From Burkholderiales bacterium (GTDB lineage Bacteria > Pseudomonadota > Gammaproteobacteria > Burkholderiales > Nitrosomonadaceae), in assembly GCA_024235735.1 (NCBI GenBank), contig JACKLU010000006.1, forward strand, positions 1 to 64,000: 64,000 bases of DNA. Direction: 5' to 3'. Shown here piece by piece: positions 25,855 to 35,916 of this stretch; position 1 is the first letter of the stretch; the number at the start of each line of letters is the position of its first letter. The notes under the pieces were generated by a model that saw only the letters and a list, made by a program, of their open reading frames with translations, searched no databases and had not been told where the DNA came from. Both the position numbers and the translations under genes were made by a program.

Positions 25855-27216
25855 ATGCATAGGAACAATAAAGTCATATGGACTGAGGGAATGTTTCTTC
25901 AACCACAACACTTCCAGCAACAAGACCGGTATTTTGAAGGTTTTATAAAAAATTGGGGAGCCCCCCTATATCCGTATAGCTGGGGTTTCAGCACTATCGA
26001 AATTAATACGGCCTTGCTAAAACAAGGCAAAATTCAATTAACAAAAGGAAGTGGGATATTTCCCGATGGCACTCCTTTTGATTTTCCTTCTCAGAACGAT
26101 CCTCCATTACCATTGGATATTGATCCTAATTTAAGAGATGAAGATATTGTATTAGCATTGCCACTCCAAGGAATTCAAACCACGGAAATAGCAACATCAG
26201 AAAGCCCAGATAATCAGCTGGCCCGATATTTAGAAGATGACATTAATGTCTCAGATTGCACCACAAAGATAAATAATGATGATACCAAGATAAAAATTGG
26301 GCGACTTAATATAAAACTGATGCGTAAGCGCGATGCCGCTGACGCCTATACAATGCTTGGCGTTGCTCGAATCGAAGAGCGTCGGCCGGATAACCAGCTA
26401 ATTCTTGAAGAAGACTTTATTCCACCCCTATTAAATATCGTTTCAAATAGGATTCTGAAAGAATATCTGCAACAATTATGCGGCCTGCTTGATCAGCGCA
26501 GCAAACACATCGCATCAGCGAATGTGCACCCTAATAGTCGTGGAGTCGCTGAAATTGATAATCTGCTGATGTTACAAACTATTAATCGTTATAAGCTACT
26601 ATTCCTGCATTTGAATACCTTACCTATTCTCCATCCGGAAAAACTCTATAGCGTTTGCCTGAATTTTGCAGGAGATTTAGCAATTTTTGATAACAACAAT
26701 TCACAACAGCCTAGTTTTCAACCTGCGTATCAACATGATGCGCTAAAGTCTTGCTTCATCAATATTGTAAAAGAAATCCGCCGGTTATTAGACATTCAGC
26801 GAGATTCAAAAGCAACCCTCATTCAGCTTAAAAAGCATGAAAAATATGATCTTTGGAATGCCATAATTCATAATAAAGAATTATTCAAAACCAATTCTTT
26901 CTTTCTGGCAATAAAAACTCAATTAAAACCTGAAGACGTGCGGATAGAATTTCCAAAACATATCAAAATTGGCCCTCTAAAACAAATTAGTGACATTATC
27001 AATCGCCACCTATATGACATCCCACTGATTCCCTTAGAGCACGAAAAACGCCTCCGTACCCCGATACCCGATCAACCAGGATTTATCATTTTCGAAATTC
27101 AGCAGAATTGCTCATTATGGAAAGAGCTTGAACCTTCAAATGAATTAGCTTTTTTTGTCGCTAGAATTGATAGCTTTCCTGGACTTGAGCTCGAACTATG
27201 GGCTGTAGAAAAATAA
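25855..27216 (+). CDS. tssK: T6SS baseplate-membrane linker TssK
   Basis: A 453-residue TssK (VasE). The opening VIWTEGMFLQPQHFQQQDRY is diagnostic, with ARIEERRPDN in the middle and a conserved closing domain. TssK trimers link the baseplate to TssL and TssM. It heads the plus-strand operon and is 57 bases upstream of tssL. Confidence 0.96.
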   Translation: MHRNNKVIWTEGMFLQPQHFQQQDRYFEGFIKNWGAPLYPYSWGFSTIEINTALLKQGKIQLTKGSGIFPDGTPFDFPSQNDPPLPLDIDPNLRDEDIVLALPLQGIQTTEIATSESPDNQLARYLEDDINVSDCTTKINNDDTKIKIGRLNIKLMRKRDAADAYTMLGVARIEERRPDNQLILEEDFIPPLLNIVSNRILKEYLQQLCGLLDQRSKHIASANVHPNSRGVAEIDNLLMLQTINRYKLLFLHLNTLPILHPEKLYSVCLNFAGDLAIFDNNNSQQPSFQPAYQHDALKSCFINIVKEIRRLLDIQRDSKATLIQLKKHEKYDLWNAIIHNKELFKTNSFFLAIKTQLKPEDVRIEFPKHIKIGPLKQISDIINRHLYDIPLIPLEHEKRLRTPIPDQPGFIIFEIQQNCSLWKELEPSNELAFFVARIDSFPGLELELWAVEK

Positions 27217-27273
27217 TTGCATTTTTCATAAGCGCAGTCCTTTCTGGAAATAATCATTATTGGCTAATTTATT

Positions 27274-28575
27274 ATGAAATCAGATGATCCTTTTGATTTT
27301 GAATCTGAAGATTTTAAAGAAACAATCTTAATACCTAACCCGGATGGGCGCACTCGAATAACAAATCATTCAATCAAACGCAGGACAATTGATTCCTCCC
27401 CCGGAAACAACAGTACAGATGCTGGTGATTCGGCAATATCCTCCGGTTTAAATCCAATAATTGCGACAGCCAATCCGTTATTGAATATTGCAATTTCTAT
27501 ACGCAATACCATTGAGTTAACAGATTCATCAGCGTTACGTGAGTATCTTGAACAAGGTATTGCGAAATTCAGGAAGAAACTTAAAGCAGTTGGAAGATCA
27601 ACTGAAGAAATTACCATCGCAAGTTATGCACTTTGTTCTTTTCTCGACGAATGTGTCGCCTCAACTCCTTGGGGTGATCGCGAATGGGGAAAGCAAAGTT
27701 TACTCATCCAGTTTCACAAAGAGACATTTGGCGGTGAGATTTTTTTCTCAATACTAGATAAATTAACCAATAATCCTAAGGAAAATATTGACTATATCGA
27801 ATTGATGTATATATGCCTCACATTAGGGTTTACAGGCCGTTATGCGGTTATGAACGAAGGCACTAAAAAATTAACGGCATACCGTGAAGAAATCGCCGAT
27901 ATCATCCGTAAAGTCCGCGGGCAATACGAACGCGACTTATCTCTCCATTGGAAACCTGATCCCGTTAGTCGCACTAATAAATTCCAACTCACTTCGCTAT
28001 GGGTATTCACTTCATTGTGCGGATTAATTCTTCTGTCCACTTACTTAAGCTTCAGTTATCTCTTAAACGCAGCTTCGGACGCAGTATTCAAAGATATTGA
28101 GATTCCCGTCCGCACGGAAGCCCCTCCCCTGATACCTATAGAACCACAATCATGGACATATTTTCTCAGAGAAGAAATTGAAGCAGGCCTGGTTTTTGTA
28201 CGTAACGAAGATAATCGCAGCACAGTCACCCTTGCTGGGGATGGTTCTTTTGCGCCTGGCAGTTCATCAATTTCCGAGAAATCTGCACCCGTCCTGACAC
28301 GCATTGCTACAGCACTCAAATCAGAAGAGGGACAAATATTGATCGTTGGGCATACCGATAACCAGCCCATACGATCATTAAGATTTCCATCCAATTGGCA
28401 TCTCTCCAAAGCACGCGCTCAATCAGTCATGCATTTTTTTGCTACACAGGGACTGACGGATAACCGGTTAAGTGCAGAAGGCCGCGCGGAATCAGATCCA
28501 ATCGCATCGAATAGCACTCCTGAAGGTCGCGCACGAAATCGCCGGGTTGAAATCGTACTAATCAGACCAAGCTAA
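27274..28575 (+). CDS. tssL: T6SS membrane protein TssL with OmpA-like peptidoglycan-binding domain
   Basis: A 433-residue TssL. The DotU-type cytoplasmic domain spans about residues 70-230 (YALCSFLDECVASTPWG, LTLGFTGRYAV), one membrane helix lies at about 232-257, and an OmpA/MotB-like domain covers about 315-433 (VGHTDNQPI, NWHLSKARAQSV, RNRRVEIVL). This extended form anchors the secretion complex to peptidoglycan directly, which could compensate for a missing separate anchor such as TagL. Confidence 0.95.
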   Translation: MKSDDPFDFESEDFKETILIPNPDGRTRITNHSIKRRTIDSSPGNNSTDAGDSAISSGLNPIIATANPLLNIAISIRNTIELTDSSALREYLEQGIAKFRKKLKAVGRSTEEITIASYALCSFLDECVASTPWGDREWGKQSLLIQFHKETFGGEIFFSILDKLTNNPKENIDYIELMYICLTLGFTGRYAVMNEGTKKLTAYREEIADIIRKVRGQYERDLSLHWKPDPVSRTNKFQLTSLWVFTSLCGLILLSTYLSFSYLLNAASDAVFKDIEIPVRTEAPPLIPIEPQSWTYFLREEIEAGLVFVRNEDNRSTVTLAGDGSFAPGSSSISEKSAPVLTRIATALKSEEGQILIVGHTDNQPIRSLRFPSNWHLSKARAQSVMHFFATQGLTDNRLSAEGRAESDPIASNSTPEGRARNRRVEIVLIRPS

Positions 28576-28631
28576 ACTCAATAATCTGCCCACAAACAGT
28601 CACATCTATTGTCTATCACGAGGCAAAAGAA

Positions 28632-31600
28632 ATGAAAAAGTATTTTAATTTCTTATTTAATCGCAAAACTCAATCAATTCTTGGCTTAGTTGCCATAAAT
28701 TTACTGATTTGGGAAATCGGTCCCATCATTGCAGTAAATGGTAATTACGTATTGGAGTCAATTACTTCACGCATCGTCGCAATAGTGCTCATCACTACGC
28801 TGTATTTCGGAAAAAAGATCTGGGAGCGCTATAAAGCAAAAAGAATGAATGACCAGCTTTCGGACGGCATTTCGCGACAAGAGTCTAATCAAACAGCCTT
28901 GATCGACAATGCTAGCGTTGAAAACGTTGACATTTTAAAGAAACGCTTTGAGAAAGCAATCAATAAAATAAAAAATACAAGCTCTAATAGTAGTTCAGGT
29001 TTATTTGCGGGCTTAATTTCCGCACTCAATCGCCAGTACCTATATGAACGTCCTTGGTATATTTTTATTGGAGCCCCGGGATCCGGAAAAACCACCGCAT
29101 TACATAACTCCGGCCTTAAATTCTCATTTTTAGATAAAAATGGTGACAGTGCTAGCAGCAGCGGAAGAACCATGAATTGCGATTGGTTTTTTACCGATGA
29201 GGCGATATTTATTGACACTGCAGGTCGGTATACCATGCAACACGAAGGCCATCAAGATACCGACAATGCTGAATGGAATGGTTTTCTAAAGCTATTAACA
29301 GAATCTCGTGAACAACGCCCGATTAACGGAATTATTGTTACCATCAGTATCGAAGATTTGCTACAGAAAAGCGAAACAGAAATTAAAGCGCAAACTGAAT
29401 CTATACGAGACCGTATTAAAGAACTCTATACAAAACTCAGCATACGTTTCCCTATTTATGTTTTCGTGACAAAAATTGACTTATTGACCGGTTTTTTGCC
29501 GTTCTTTAACAAACTCAAAAAAGAAGAGCAGTCACAAGTCTGGGGAATAACGTTTCCATTCCAAGAGAATCTTGATAATCCGCCGCTTAAAGAATTCCCT
29601 GCAGAATTTTCTTTACTAGAACAGCGCCTCAACGACCGATTAGTTGATTACTTGCAAGATGAGAAAGATATTCAATCTCGAGCTTTGCTTTATGGTTTTC
29701 CACAACAATTTAGCGCATTGAAAGAAAAACTCCAGAATTTCCTAGAACAAGTCTTTTCAGATACAGATCAACCGTTATTGCGCGGTATCTACTTTACTAG
29801 CGGCATACAACCGGGTAATTCGATCGATCGCGTATTATTAAATTCAGCCAAAGCGATCGGCTTGGATCCAAAATTACTTAATCCCGATCAATCAAGTAAG
29901 CGAAGCTTCTTTTTAACTCGACTGATTAAGGATGTTGTTTTAACTGAATCAGAAATTGCCGGGATCAACTTAAATTGGGAACGTCAGCGAAGATTAATTT
30001 ACCGCGGCGCATGGGCCTTAATAATATTACTTACAATCGGTCTTCTTTCAGGATGGGCAATTAGCTATAGGAATAACCAGACTTATATTCAGAGTGTCGA
30101 AGAAAAGCTCCCTCTTGTCACAAAGAATATTCAAAACATCTCAACAGAAAACACTAAGATGGTTGATTTCCTCTCTATTTTAAGATCCGTTCATGAGCTG
30201 ACAACTATTCCGGTTAATGACGGCAACGCTTCTCCTTTTATGGGTCTTGGTCTTTCGCAAAGTGAAAAACTAACCGAGAAATCGCCTCTGCAAAATTTAC
30301 TAAAAGGCAAATTTCTTCCAAAATTAGTTGCACGCATTGAAGAAATTCTTAGAAATCCTGATTCCAGAAATTCCGAGCTATTTTATGATGCACTCAAAGC
30401 CTATATCATGCTGGATCAAAATGCCAGTAAAGGAAATTTTGATCCCGTTTTCTTAAAAGCTTTCATCATGCGCGACTGGGAAATCAATTTGCCACAAGAA
30501 TTTATCCAGGAACAACGCAAGGCTCTTGAATCATATCTGGATACTTTATTCAGTCTCGAAAATTTCTCCTCGCGTATTTCTATTAATATGCAACTTGTCA
30601 ACAAAGCGAGAACTATTGCCCAACAAATTCCCATAGAGCAGCGAATCTACAGCTATATAAAGCAACAGGCTAAAGATAGTGACACCCCTGATTTTACGAT
30701 TATCAATAGTATTGGCGCTTCATCATTAAACATTTTCGAACGCTCAAGCGGTACACCACTTTCTGAGGGAGTATCGGGATTTTTTACATACAATGGCTAT
30801 TACAACTATTTCTTAGAAAACGTAGAAATAGTTACTGCAAAACTGATTAAAGAAGAAACCTGGGTGCTAGGCCGCCCCGAGAAAAACAGCAATGCATCAT
30901 CCGCACAAATCGAAAATGTTCGTCGCTTGTACCTAAAGGAATATGCACAAATCTGGGAAGAATTTACCAGAGATATCAAACTAATAAATACGACTAATCT
31001 ACAAAGAAATATCGATCTAACCAAATCGCTTTCAGCCAATAATTCTTTACTTCCCGCATTGTTACACGCTATCGTCGATGAGGTCACTTTAGTTAACAAC
31101 GAAGCAAGACGCGATAATCAAGGAAAATATGTATCGGGTTCAACTGGAAACATAAGTAAACTCAAAGCACAAATACTTGGTCAAGGTAACACAACAACTC
31201 CTGCAACAGCACCGATATCCAGACCCGAAAGTATTGTTGATGAACGATTCAAAGAGTTACGTCGCTTAGTACAGCCGGTAGGATCAGGTCAATCAGCTCC
31301 GATTAACGCAATACTTACACAAATTGAAGGATTGTACTTGTTTCTTGTCGCAACCGAAGAAGCGCAAAGAGCGGGCATTTCTCCTCACGACAGCAAGGTG
31401 CCTTCGGAAATCGAAGCAAACGCGCAGCGCCTGCCAGAGCCCTTACGTTCCATGTTTAGTACCCTATCTAAAACTACTGGAGATCAGACTCAGGAATTAC
31501 GATTAAAAAATATAAATCAGTTACTCAGGACATCAATTACTGACTTCTGTCATCAAGCAATCTCAGGTCGATATCCTTTTACAAAAACCAGCAAATTTGA

Positions 31601-32216
31601 TGTAACTTACGATGATTTTTCAAATCTATTTGCACCGGGCGGGCGCTTTGATGAGTTCTTCCATAATGAACTTTCTCGCTATGTCGATGTATCCAAACCG
31701 CAATGGTCATTTCGCCATTATGAAAGTAATGTGGATGCAAAATCTTCTGGCGACTTACAAGAATTTAGAAGGGCTAAAGCTGTTCGCGATACTTTTTTCC
31801 GTAATAACTCGCAGACACCTTCCATAAATTTTACTTTAAAACCTTTGGCCGTGGATTCTGCAATTTCACAGTTTAGTCTTGATATTGATGGACAAGTAAT
31901 TGCATACAATGGTGGCACTCTTCCAAGACCAATGTCTATCAAATGGCCTGGTCCACTTGGAGGCACACAAATTCAATTACAGATTTCTGTTTCAGGCCAG
32001 GACATCACTGCAAGTCAAATTTATGAAGGCCCATGGGCAGTGTTCCGGATGTTCGACAATGCTCAGATAAATCCTTCGCTCAAACAACCGGAAAAATTTA
32101 CTGCTATTTTCAATGTTGATGGAAAGAGAGCGGAATTCGAGGTCATTACCAGTAGTGTACAAAATCCATTTCGTTTGAAAGAGCTAGAACAATTTAACTG
32201 CCCGTCAATCTTGTGA
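28632..32216 (+). CDS. tssM: T6SS inner-membrane protein TssM (IcmF)
   Basis: An 1194-residue TssM with two N-terminal membrane helices, an NTPase-like domain with Walker A GAPGSGKT at residues 147-154 and IFIDTAGRYT further on, a third membrane helix at about 455-475 and a long periplasmic region ending in the conserved beta domain (GPWAVFRMFD near the end). It normally contacts TssJ at the outer membrane, but no tssJ was seen here. A GAGG site lies eight bases before the ATG. Confidence 0.95.
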   Translation: MKKYFNFLFNRKTQSILGLVAINLLIWEIGPIIAVNGNYVLESITSRIVAIVLITTLYFGKKIWERYKAKRMNDQLSDGISRQESNQTALIDNASVENVDILKKRFEKAINKIKNTSSNSSSGLFAGLISALNRQYLYERPWYIFIGAPGSGKTTALHNSGLKFSFLDKNGDSASSSGRTMNCDWFFTDEAIFIDTAGRYTMQHEGHQDTDNAEWNGFLKLLTESREQRPINGIIVTISIEDLLQKSETEIKAQTESIRDRIKELYTKLSIRFPIYVFVTKIDLLTGFLPFFNKLKKEEQSQVWGITFPFQENLDNPPLKEFPAEFSLLEQRLNDRLVDYLQDEKDIQSRALLYGFPQQFSALKEKLQNFLEQVFSDTDQPLLRGIYFTSGIQPGNSIDRVLLNSAKAIGLDPKLLNPDQSSKRSFFLTRLIKDVVLTESEIAGINLNWERQRRLIYRGAWALIILLTIGLLSGWAISYRNNQTYIQSVEEKLPLVTKNIQNISTENTKMVDFLSILRSVHELTTIPVNDGNASPFMGLGLSQSEKLTEKSPLQNLLKGKFLPKLVARIEEILRNPDSRNSELFYDALKAYIMLDQNASKGNFDPVFLKAFIMRDWEINLPQEFIQEQRKALESYLDTLFSLENFSSRISINMQLVNKARTIAQQIPIEQRIYSYIKQQAKDSDTPDFTIINSIGASSLNIFERSSGTPLSEGVSGFFTYNGYYNYFLENVEIVTAKLIKEETWVLGRPEKNSNASSAQIENVRRLYLKEYAQIWEEFTRDIKLINTTNLQRNIDLTKSLSANNSLLPALLHAIVDEVTLVNNEARRDNQGKYVSGSTGNISKLKAQILGQGNTTTPATAPISRPESIVDERFKELRRLVQPVGSGQSAPINAILTQIEGLYLFLVATEEAQRAGISPHDSKVPSEIEANAQRLPEPLRSMFSTLSKTTGDQTQELRLKNINQLLRTSITDFCHQAISGRYPFTKTSKFDVTYDDFSNLFAPGGRFDEFFHNELSRYVDVSKPQWSFRHYESNVDAKSSGDLQEFRRAKAVRDTFFRNNSQTPSINFTLKPLAVDSAISQFSLDIDGQVIAYNGGTLPRPMSIKWPGPLGGTQIQLQISVSGQDITASQIYEGPWAVFRMFDNAQINPSLKQPEKFTAIFNVDGKRAEFEVITSSVQNPFRLKELEQFNCPSIL

Positions 32217-32953
32217 TAATGATAAACGAAAAGCATCCAATATCTATTGGCTGGTACGGAAAAATCCCTTCCTTAGGAGATTTTGTTCTGCGCCGGTTAC
32301 CGATGAATTTCATCAATCCATGGGACTCGTGGCTTGAAAAGTTTATGACGGCTGGTCGGGTTCAATTAGGCGAACGTTGGCTTGAATTGTATCTTACCAG
32401 TCCAATATGGCGCTTTTTGATAATGCCAGACACGTGGGGGAATAGTCTAATGTGGACCGGGATATTGATGCCCAGTGTGGATAAAGCAGGGCGGCATTTT
32501 CCATTGACAATCGCGGCACCAGTGGAACCATACCCTGAAATGATACTTGATACACTTTCTGCACAAGCCTGGTATGCATCACTAGAACAAGCAGCATTAG
32601 CTTCTCTTGATACCGATGCCTCTCCCAATGACCTAGATCACAGATTATCGAAATGCCCATTCCCACGACACCATTGCGAGAATCATTCGAATCATAGCCG
32701 CGAACTTGCAAGTTGGTTGCAAAATACTTCCATTGATTCGGTCGATCATAAAACTTTTACATTACCAAGCGCTGACTCTGTTATTAAATTATATCAAGCA
32801 ACTGTTGGGGATATATTTTCTACAATGAGTCAAAACAAGAGTTTCTGGTGGAAAGTGCATTTTGAAACATATCTAACTCAGTTACATTGTTTTAAGGGGC
32901 TTCCTCCCGAAAATTATTTTGCCACACTGCTCGGAGAGCCGGAAAAAAACTGA
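32213..32953 (+). CDS. tagF: T6SS regulator TagF
   Basis: A 246-residue TagF. The start GWYGKIPSLGDFVLRRLP is the family signature, and WTGILMPSVDKAGRHFPLT follows. In other bacteria TagF represses T6SS post-translationally, together with the PpkA/PppA/Fha pathway that is encoded next door. The GTG start overlaps the tssM stop by four bases; an ATG two codons later is the alternative. Confidence 0.9.
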   Translation: MIMINEKHPISIGWYGKIPSLGDFVLRRLPMNFINPWDSWLEKFMTAGRVQLGERWLELYLTSPIWRFLIMPDTWGNSLMWTGILMPSVDKAGRHFPLTIAAPVEPYPEMILDTLSAQAWYASLEQAALASLDTDASPNDLDHRLSKCPFPRHHCENHSNHSRELASWLQNTSIDSVDHKTFTLPSADSVIKLYQATVGDIFSTMSQNKSFWWKVHFETYLTQLHCFKGLPPENYFATLLGEPEKN

Positions 32954-32996
32954 TATCGTAACAAACACAAATATAAGATTCATCAAGGAACATTAA

Positions 32997-34520
32997 ATGT
33001 CATCAATTGAACCTCCTACTGACAGTGATATTACTGTGCTTTCTCGCACAGGGATCTCTTCGTCTTCCAATAATGAGAAATTTCATGATAAAGATGCTCT
33101 ATCCATTGGTGCAAAAGTCGGAGAATTCCAAATTACTCGTTACATTGGGCGAGGAGGTTTCGGTATCGTATATCTAGCTTTCGATTATAGTTTGCGTCGT
33201 GAAGTAGCTCTCAAGGAATATATGCTAGATGAGTTTGCTATACGAGGAAGTAATGCAAAGGTTGTTATCAAATCTGGGCAACATGAAGATAAAGAAGCAT
33301 TTCAAATAGGATTGCGAAGTTTTGTTAATGAAGCACGTTTATTGGCGCGTTTTAATCATCCTTCATTTGCAAAAATCTATCGTTTCTGGGAAGAGAATGA
33401 TACCGCCTATATCGCAATGGAATATTGCCAAGGTAAAACATTCAAAGAAAAATTAAGCGAATTAGATAATTTTCCTGATGAAGTATGGTTAAAAGAAATA
33501 TTATCCCACCTGCTTGATGCACTCAATATTCTTCACAGAGAAAACTGCTTACACCGAGACATTTCACCCGACAACATACTCTTTCGCCCTAATGGTCAAC
33601 CCGTCCTGATTGATTTTGGTGCTGCACGCTATGTAAAAAATAATACGCAGCCACCTACCGTAATTGTAAAACCAGGCTATTCTCCACGTGAACAATATGG
33701 CAATGAAGAAAAACAAGGGCCTTGGACGGATATTTCTGCACTTGCTGCGGTTATTTATTTTGCTATTACAGGAAAGAATCCTCGTCGCAAATCTTCAGAT
33801 CAGCTTAAACCTCTCAGTCAGAGCGTTAAAAAAAACCATTACACGCGGAAGTTTCTCAATGCAATTGATCGGGCGCTTTCAGATAAGCCAGAAAACCGCC
33901 CGCAGTCTGTTGAAGAATTTCGAAACATGTTAGGTTTGACGGAAAATTCAATTTCTTCCGTCCCCCGAAATTCCAAAAAGAATCGACTTGGAATAATTCT
34001 AGCAATCGCTGCTTTACTTACTGCAACTGCAGTATTTCTTTTTCCCTTAAATACTCCCCCTTCCCTCCAGCCTGAACCCTATAATCCAATAAAGGTATTG
34101 GACGAGATTTACGAGAATCGTGATCCTACGCATATCGTTAACGTCGCAATTGAGAAAGAGGTACTACGTATTGGAAAAGATCCGCTTAGGTTAAAGATAA
34201 GCACTACAAAACCTGGCTACGCTTATCTTTTTGTGATTGGTACAGATCGAGATTCAAGCTTCTATCGAATGTTTCTATCCGCAGAGGACAATGAAAATTA
34301 CATTGATACAACTTCACCGCTTGAAGTTAAATATGAAATGATGGGCCCTCCTGGTGAAAGCCATTACATCGTAATAGTCTCAGAATATAAACGCAACTTA
34401 AGAAATCTAAGCTCCTCGGACGTTACCATTGGTAATCCCGAATGCCCCCAAAACATCACTGCAAACTGCAATGATTCCTATGGGGCAACACGATTTTCCA
34501 TTAACGAAGTATATCAATAA
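32997..34520 (+). CDS. ppkA: PpkA-like Ser/Thr protein kinase with DUF4384 domain
   Basis: A 507-residue membrane kinase. The glycine loop is GRGGFG (residues 51-56), the catalytic lysine is about K73, and HRDISPDN (186-193) and DFG (206-208) are intact. A membrane helix lies at about 330-351 and the outer C-terminus is DUF4384-like. It presumably starts the threonine phosphorylation pathway that switches the T6SS through the FHA proteins. The kinase is followed by a convergent OmpA/PppA/Fha set. AAGGA lies seven bases before the ATG. Confidence 0.9.
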   Translation: MSSIEPPTDSDITVLSRTGISSSSNNEKFHDKDALSIGAKVGEFQITRYIGRGGFGIVYLAFDYSLRREVALKEYMLDEFAIRGSNAKVVIKSGQHEDKEAFQIGLRSFVNEARLLARFNHPSFAKIYRFWEENDTAYIAMEYCQGKTFKEKLSELDNFPDEVWLKEILSHLLDALNILHRENCLHRDISPDNILFRPNGQPVLIDFGAARYVKNNTQPPTVIVKPGYSPREQYGNEEKQGPWTDISALAAVIYFAITGKNPRRKSSDQLKPLSQSVKKNHYTRKFLNAIDRALSDKPENRPQSVEEFRNMLGLTENSISSVPRNSKKNRLGIILAIAALLTATAVFLFPLNTPPSLQPEPYNPIKVLDEIYENRDPTHIVNVAIEKEVLRIGKDPLRLKISTTKPGYAYLFVIGTDRDSSFYRMFLSAEDNENYIDTTSPLEVKYEMMGPPGESHYIVIVSEYKRNLRNLSSSDVTIGNPECPQNITANCNDSYGATRFSINEVYQ

Positions 34521-34555
34521 TAACAAATAGTTATATGTTATTCGCTTTAAAACTC

Positions 34556-35074
34556 TTAATCTCTATTAATAAACACAAAGGAAACACGACGATTTCTTTT
34601 TGAAGTGGGATTCTTAACATCGAACAGCTCATCGTAACCTTTACCAATCGATGACAACCGATTTTTTACTATACCATGTCTTTGCATAAGATATTTTCTA
34701 ACCGATTCAGCCCTGGCTCTCGATAACCACTGATTCAACTCATAAGTTCCGCTGCGATCTGCATGTCCTTCAATAACTACGTCATAAATTGCTAGTTCGT
34801 CATTTAAAGCTTGTCCTAATTCATCAAGGGCAGCCATGGCACCATACGAAAGTTCAGAAGAATTTTTCTCAAACAAAAGTAGTATCTCATACTTTTTATA
34901 ATCAGACGGACTAGAAGAAAGGACTGGAGTTGGATTAGGACTTCTAACTGCCCTGACTATATCGGATTGAGTAACTTCATCTTGCGGTGTCGGGATTACT
35001 CTTCTTTCTTGTGCAATTACTGGAGAAATCAGCATATTTAAAAGCACTAGTAGTAAAAGTGAGTTTACTTTCAT
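34556..35074 (-). CDS. OmpA-like peptidoglycan-binding protein
   Basis: A 172-residue exported protein if started at the ATG at 35074, which has an AGGAG site six bases upstream. A Sec signal (LLLLVLLNMLISPVIAQ) is followed by a short linker and an OmpA C-terminal domain: VIEGHADRSGTYELNQWLSRARAESVRKYL, SIGKGYDE and NRRVSFVFI. It probably binds peptidoglycan in the periplasm. It is last in the Fha-PppA-OmpA set, which suggests a part in anchoring the T6SS or in envelope stress, but this is inferred. Confidence 0.85.
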   Translation of the reverse strand: MKVNSLLLLVLLNMLISPVIAQERRVIPTPQDEVTQSDIVRAVRSPNPTPVLSSSPSDYKKYEILLLFEKNSSELSYGAMAALDELGQALNDELAIYDVVIEGHADRSGTYELNQWLSRARAESVRKYLMQRHGIVKNRLSSIGKGYDELFDVKNPTSKRNRRVSFVFINRD

Positions 35075-35151
35075 TTGTGACTCCTCATTATCTTGATTGA
35101 TTGTAATAGAACTCGTCAAAATGTGACTCAGGATAAATGGATTTGTTTGCT

Positions 35152-35913
35152 TTAAGCTGAGTTATTGGTGTTGCACCATAAGGCCACAGCAGAGTAATTA
35201 TCCTGTCCTTTATAACCACGCGCAAGTATTTGTCTCTCGAGAATTTCCAGCCATTCTGAAGCTGAGCCAGAAGAACTCAGCGTAAACTCCATCAAATTGT
35301 CCTCAACATGTTCCCATAAACCATCTGAACACAATAAGAAAACATCTCCATCAACTACTGAGAACTCCGTTGAAACTATATCAGCTTTAAAGTGATCACT
35401 GTTTCCCAAAGCAGCGTACAATTGATTGCGTTCTAGCGAGAAACGTAATTCTTCCGCTTTTAAATAACCGGCATCAACCATGTTTTGGCAAACGCTATGA
35501 TCACGCGTTTGTTGAATGATTTTATTATTGCGGAAACAATATAACCGCGAATCTCCAACATGCCCCCATGTCGCCAATTGCCGATCAGCATCAATAAGCA
35601 ATACAACAGCTGTTGCCCGCATATGTCTGAGCTCTCGTTTTTTTTGCTGTTGTTGGATGATTGCTTTATCACTTGCACGCAAAATTGATTCTATAGCGCT
35701 CACACTGCATTCTTGCGTTTCCTGAAATGCATTATATGCACTACTAATAACCAATTTAGAAGCAATGTCGCCACCAAAATGCCCACCTAGTCCATCAGAT
35801 AGCACGCAACAAACAATAGTCGATGTTCGCCAATAATCACAGTCATCTTCGTTAACGTGACGTCCACCGACTTTAGATAATTTAGCAAGCTCAAATTGCA
35901 TCATGAATGACAT
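35152..35913 (-). CDS. pppA: PP2C-type phosphatase PppA
   Basis: A 253-residue PP2C-family phosphatase. The metal-binding motifs are present: GGRHVNEDD, CVLSDGLGGHFGG, GHVGDSRLY, LLCSDGLWEHV and GQDNYSAVALW. It should reverse PpkA phosphorylation of the FHA protein. Its start lies three bases after the FHA gene's stop, so the two are co-translated. A pair of later ATGs (about nine bases in) is an alternative start. Confidence 0.92.
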   Translation of the reverse strand: MSFMMQFELAKLSKVGGRHVNEDDCDYWRTSTIVCCVLSDGLGGHFGGDIASKLVISSAYNAFQETQECSVSAIESILRASDKAIIQQQQKKRELRHMRATAVVLLIDADRQLATWGHVGDSRLYCFRNNKIIQQTRDHSVCQNMVDAGYLKAEELRFSLERNQLYAALGNSDHFKADIVSTEFSVVDGDVFLLCSDGLWEHVEDNLMEFTLSSSGSASEWLEILERQILARGYKGQDNYSAVALWCNTNNSA

Positions 35914-35916
35914 CGC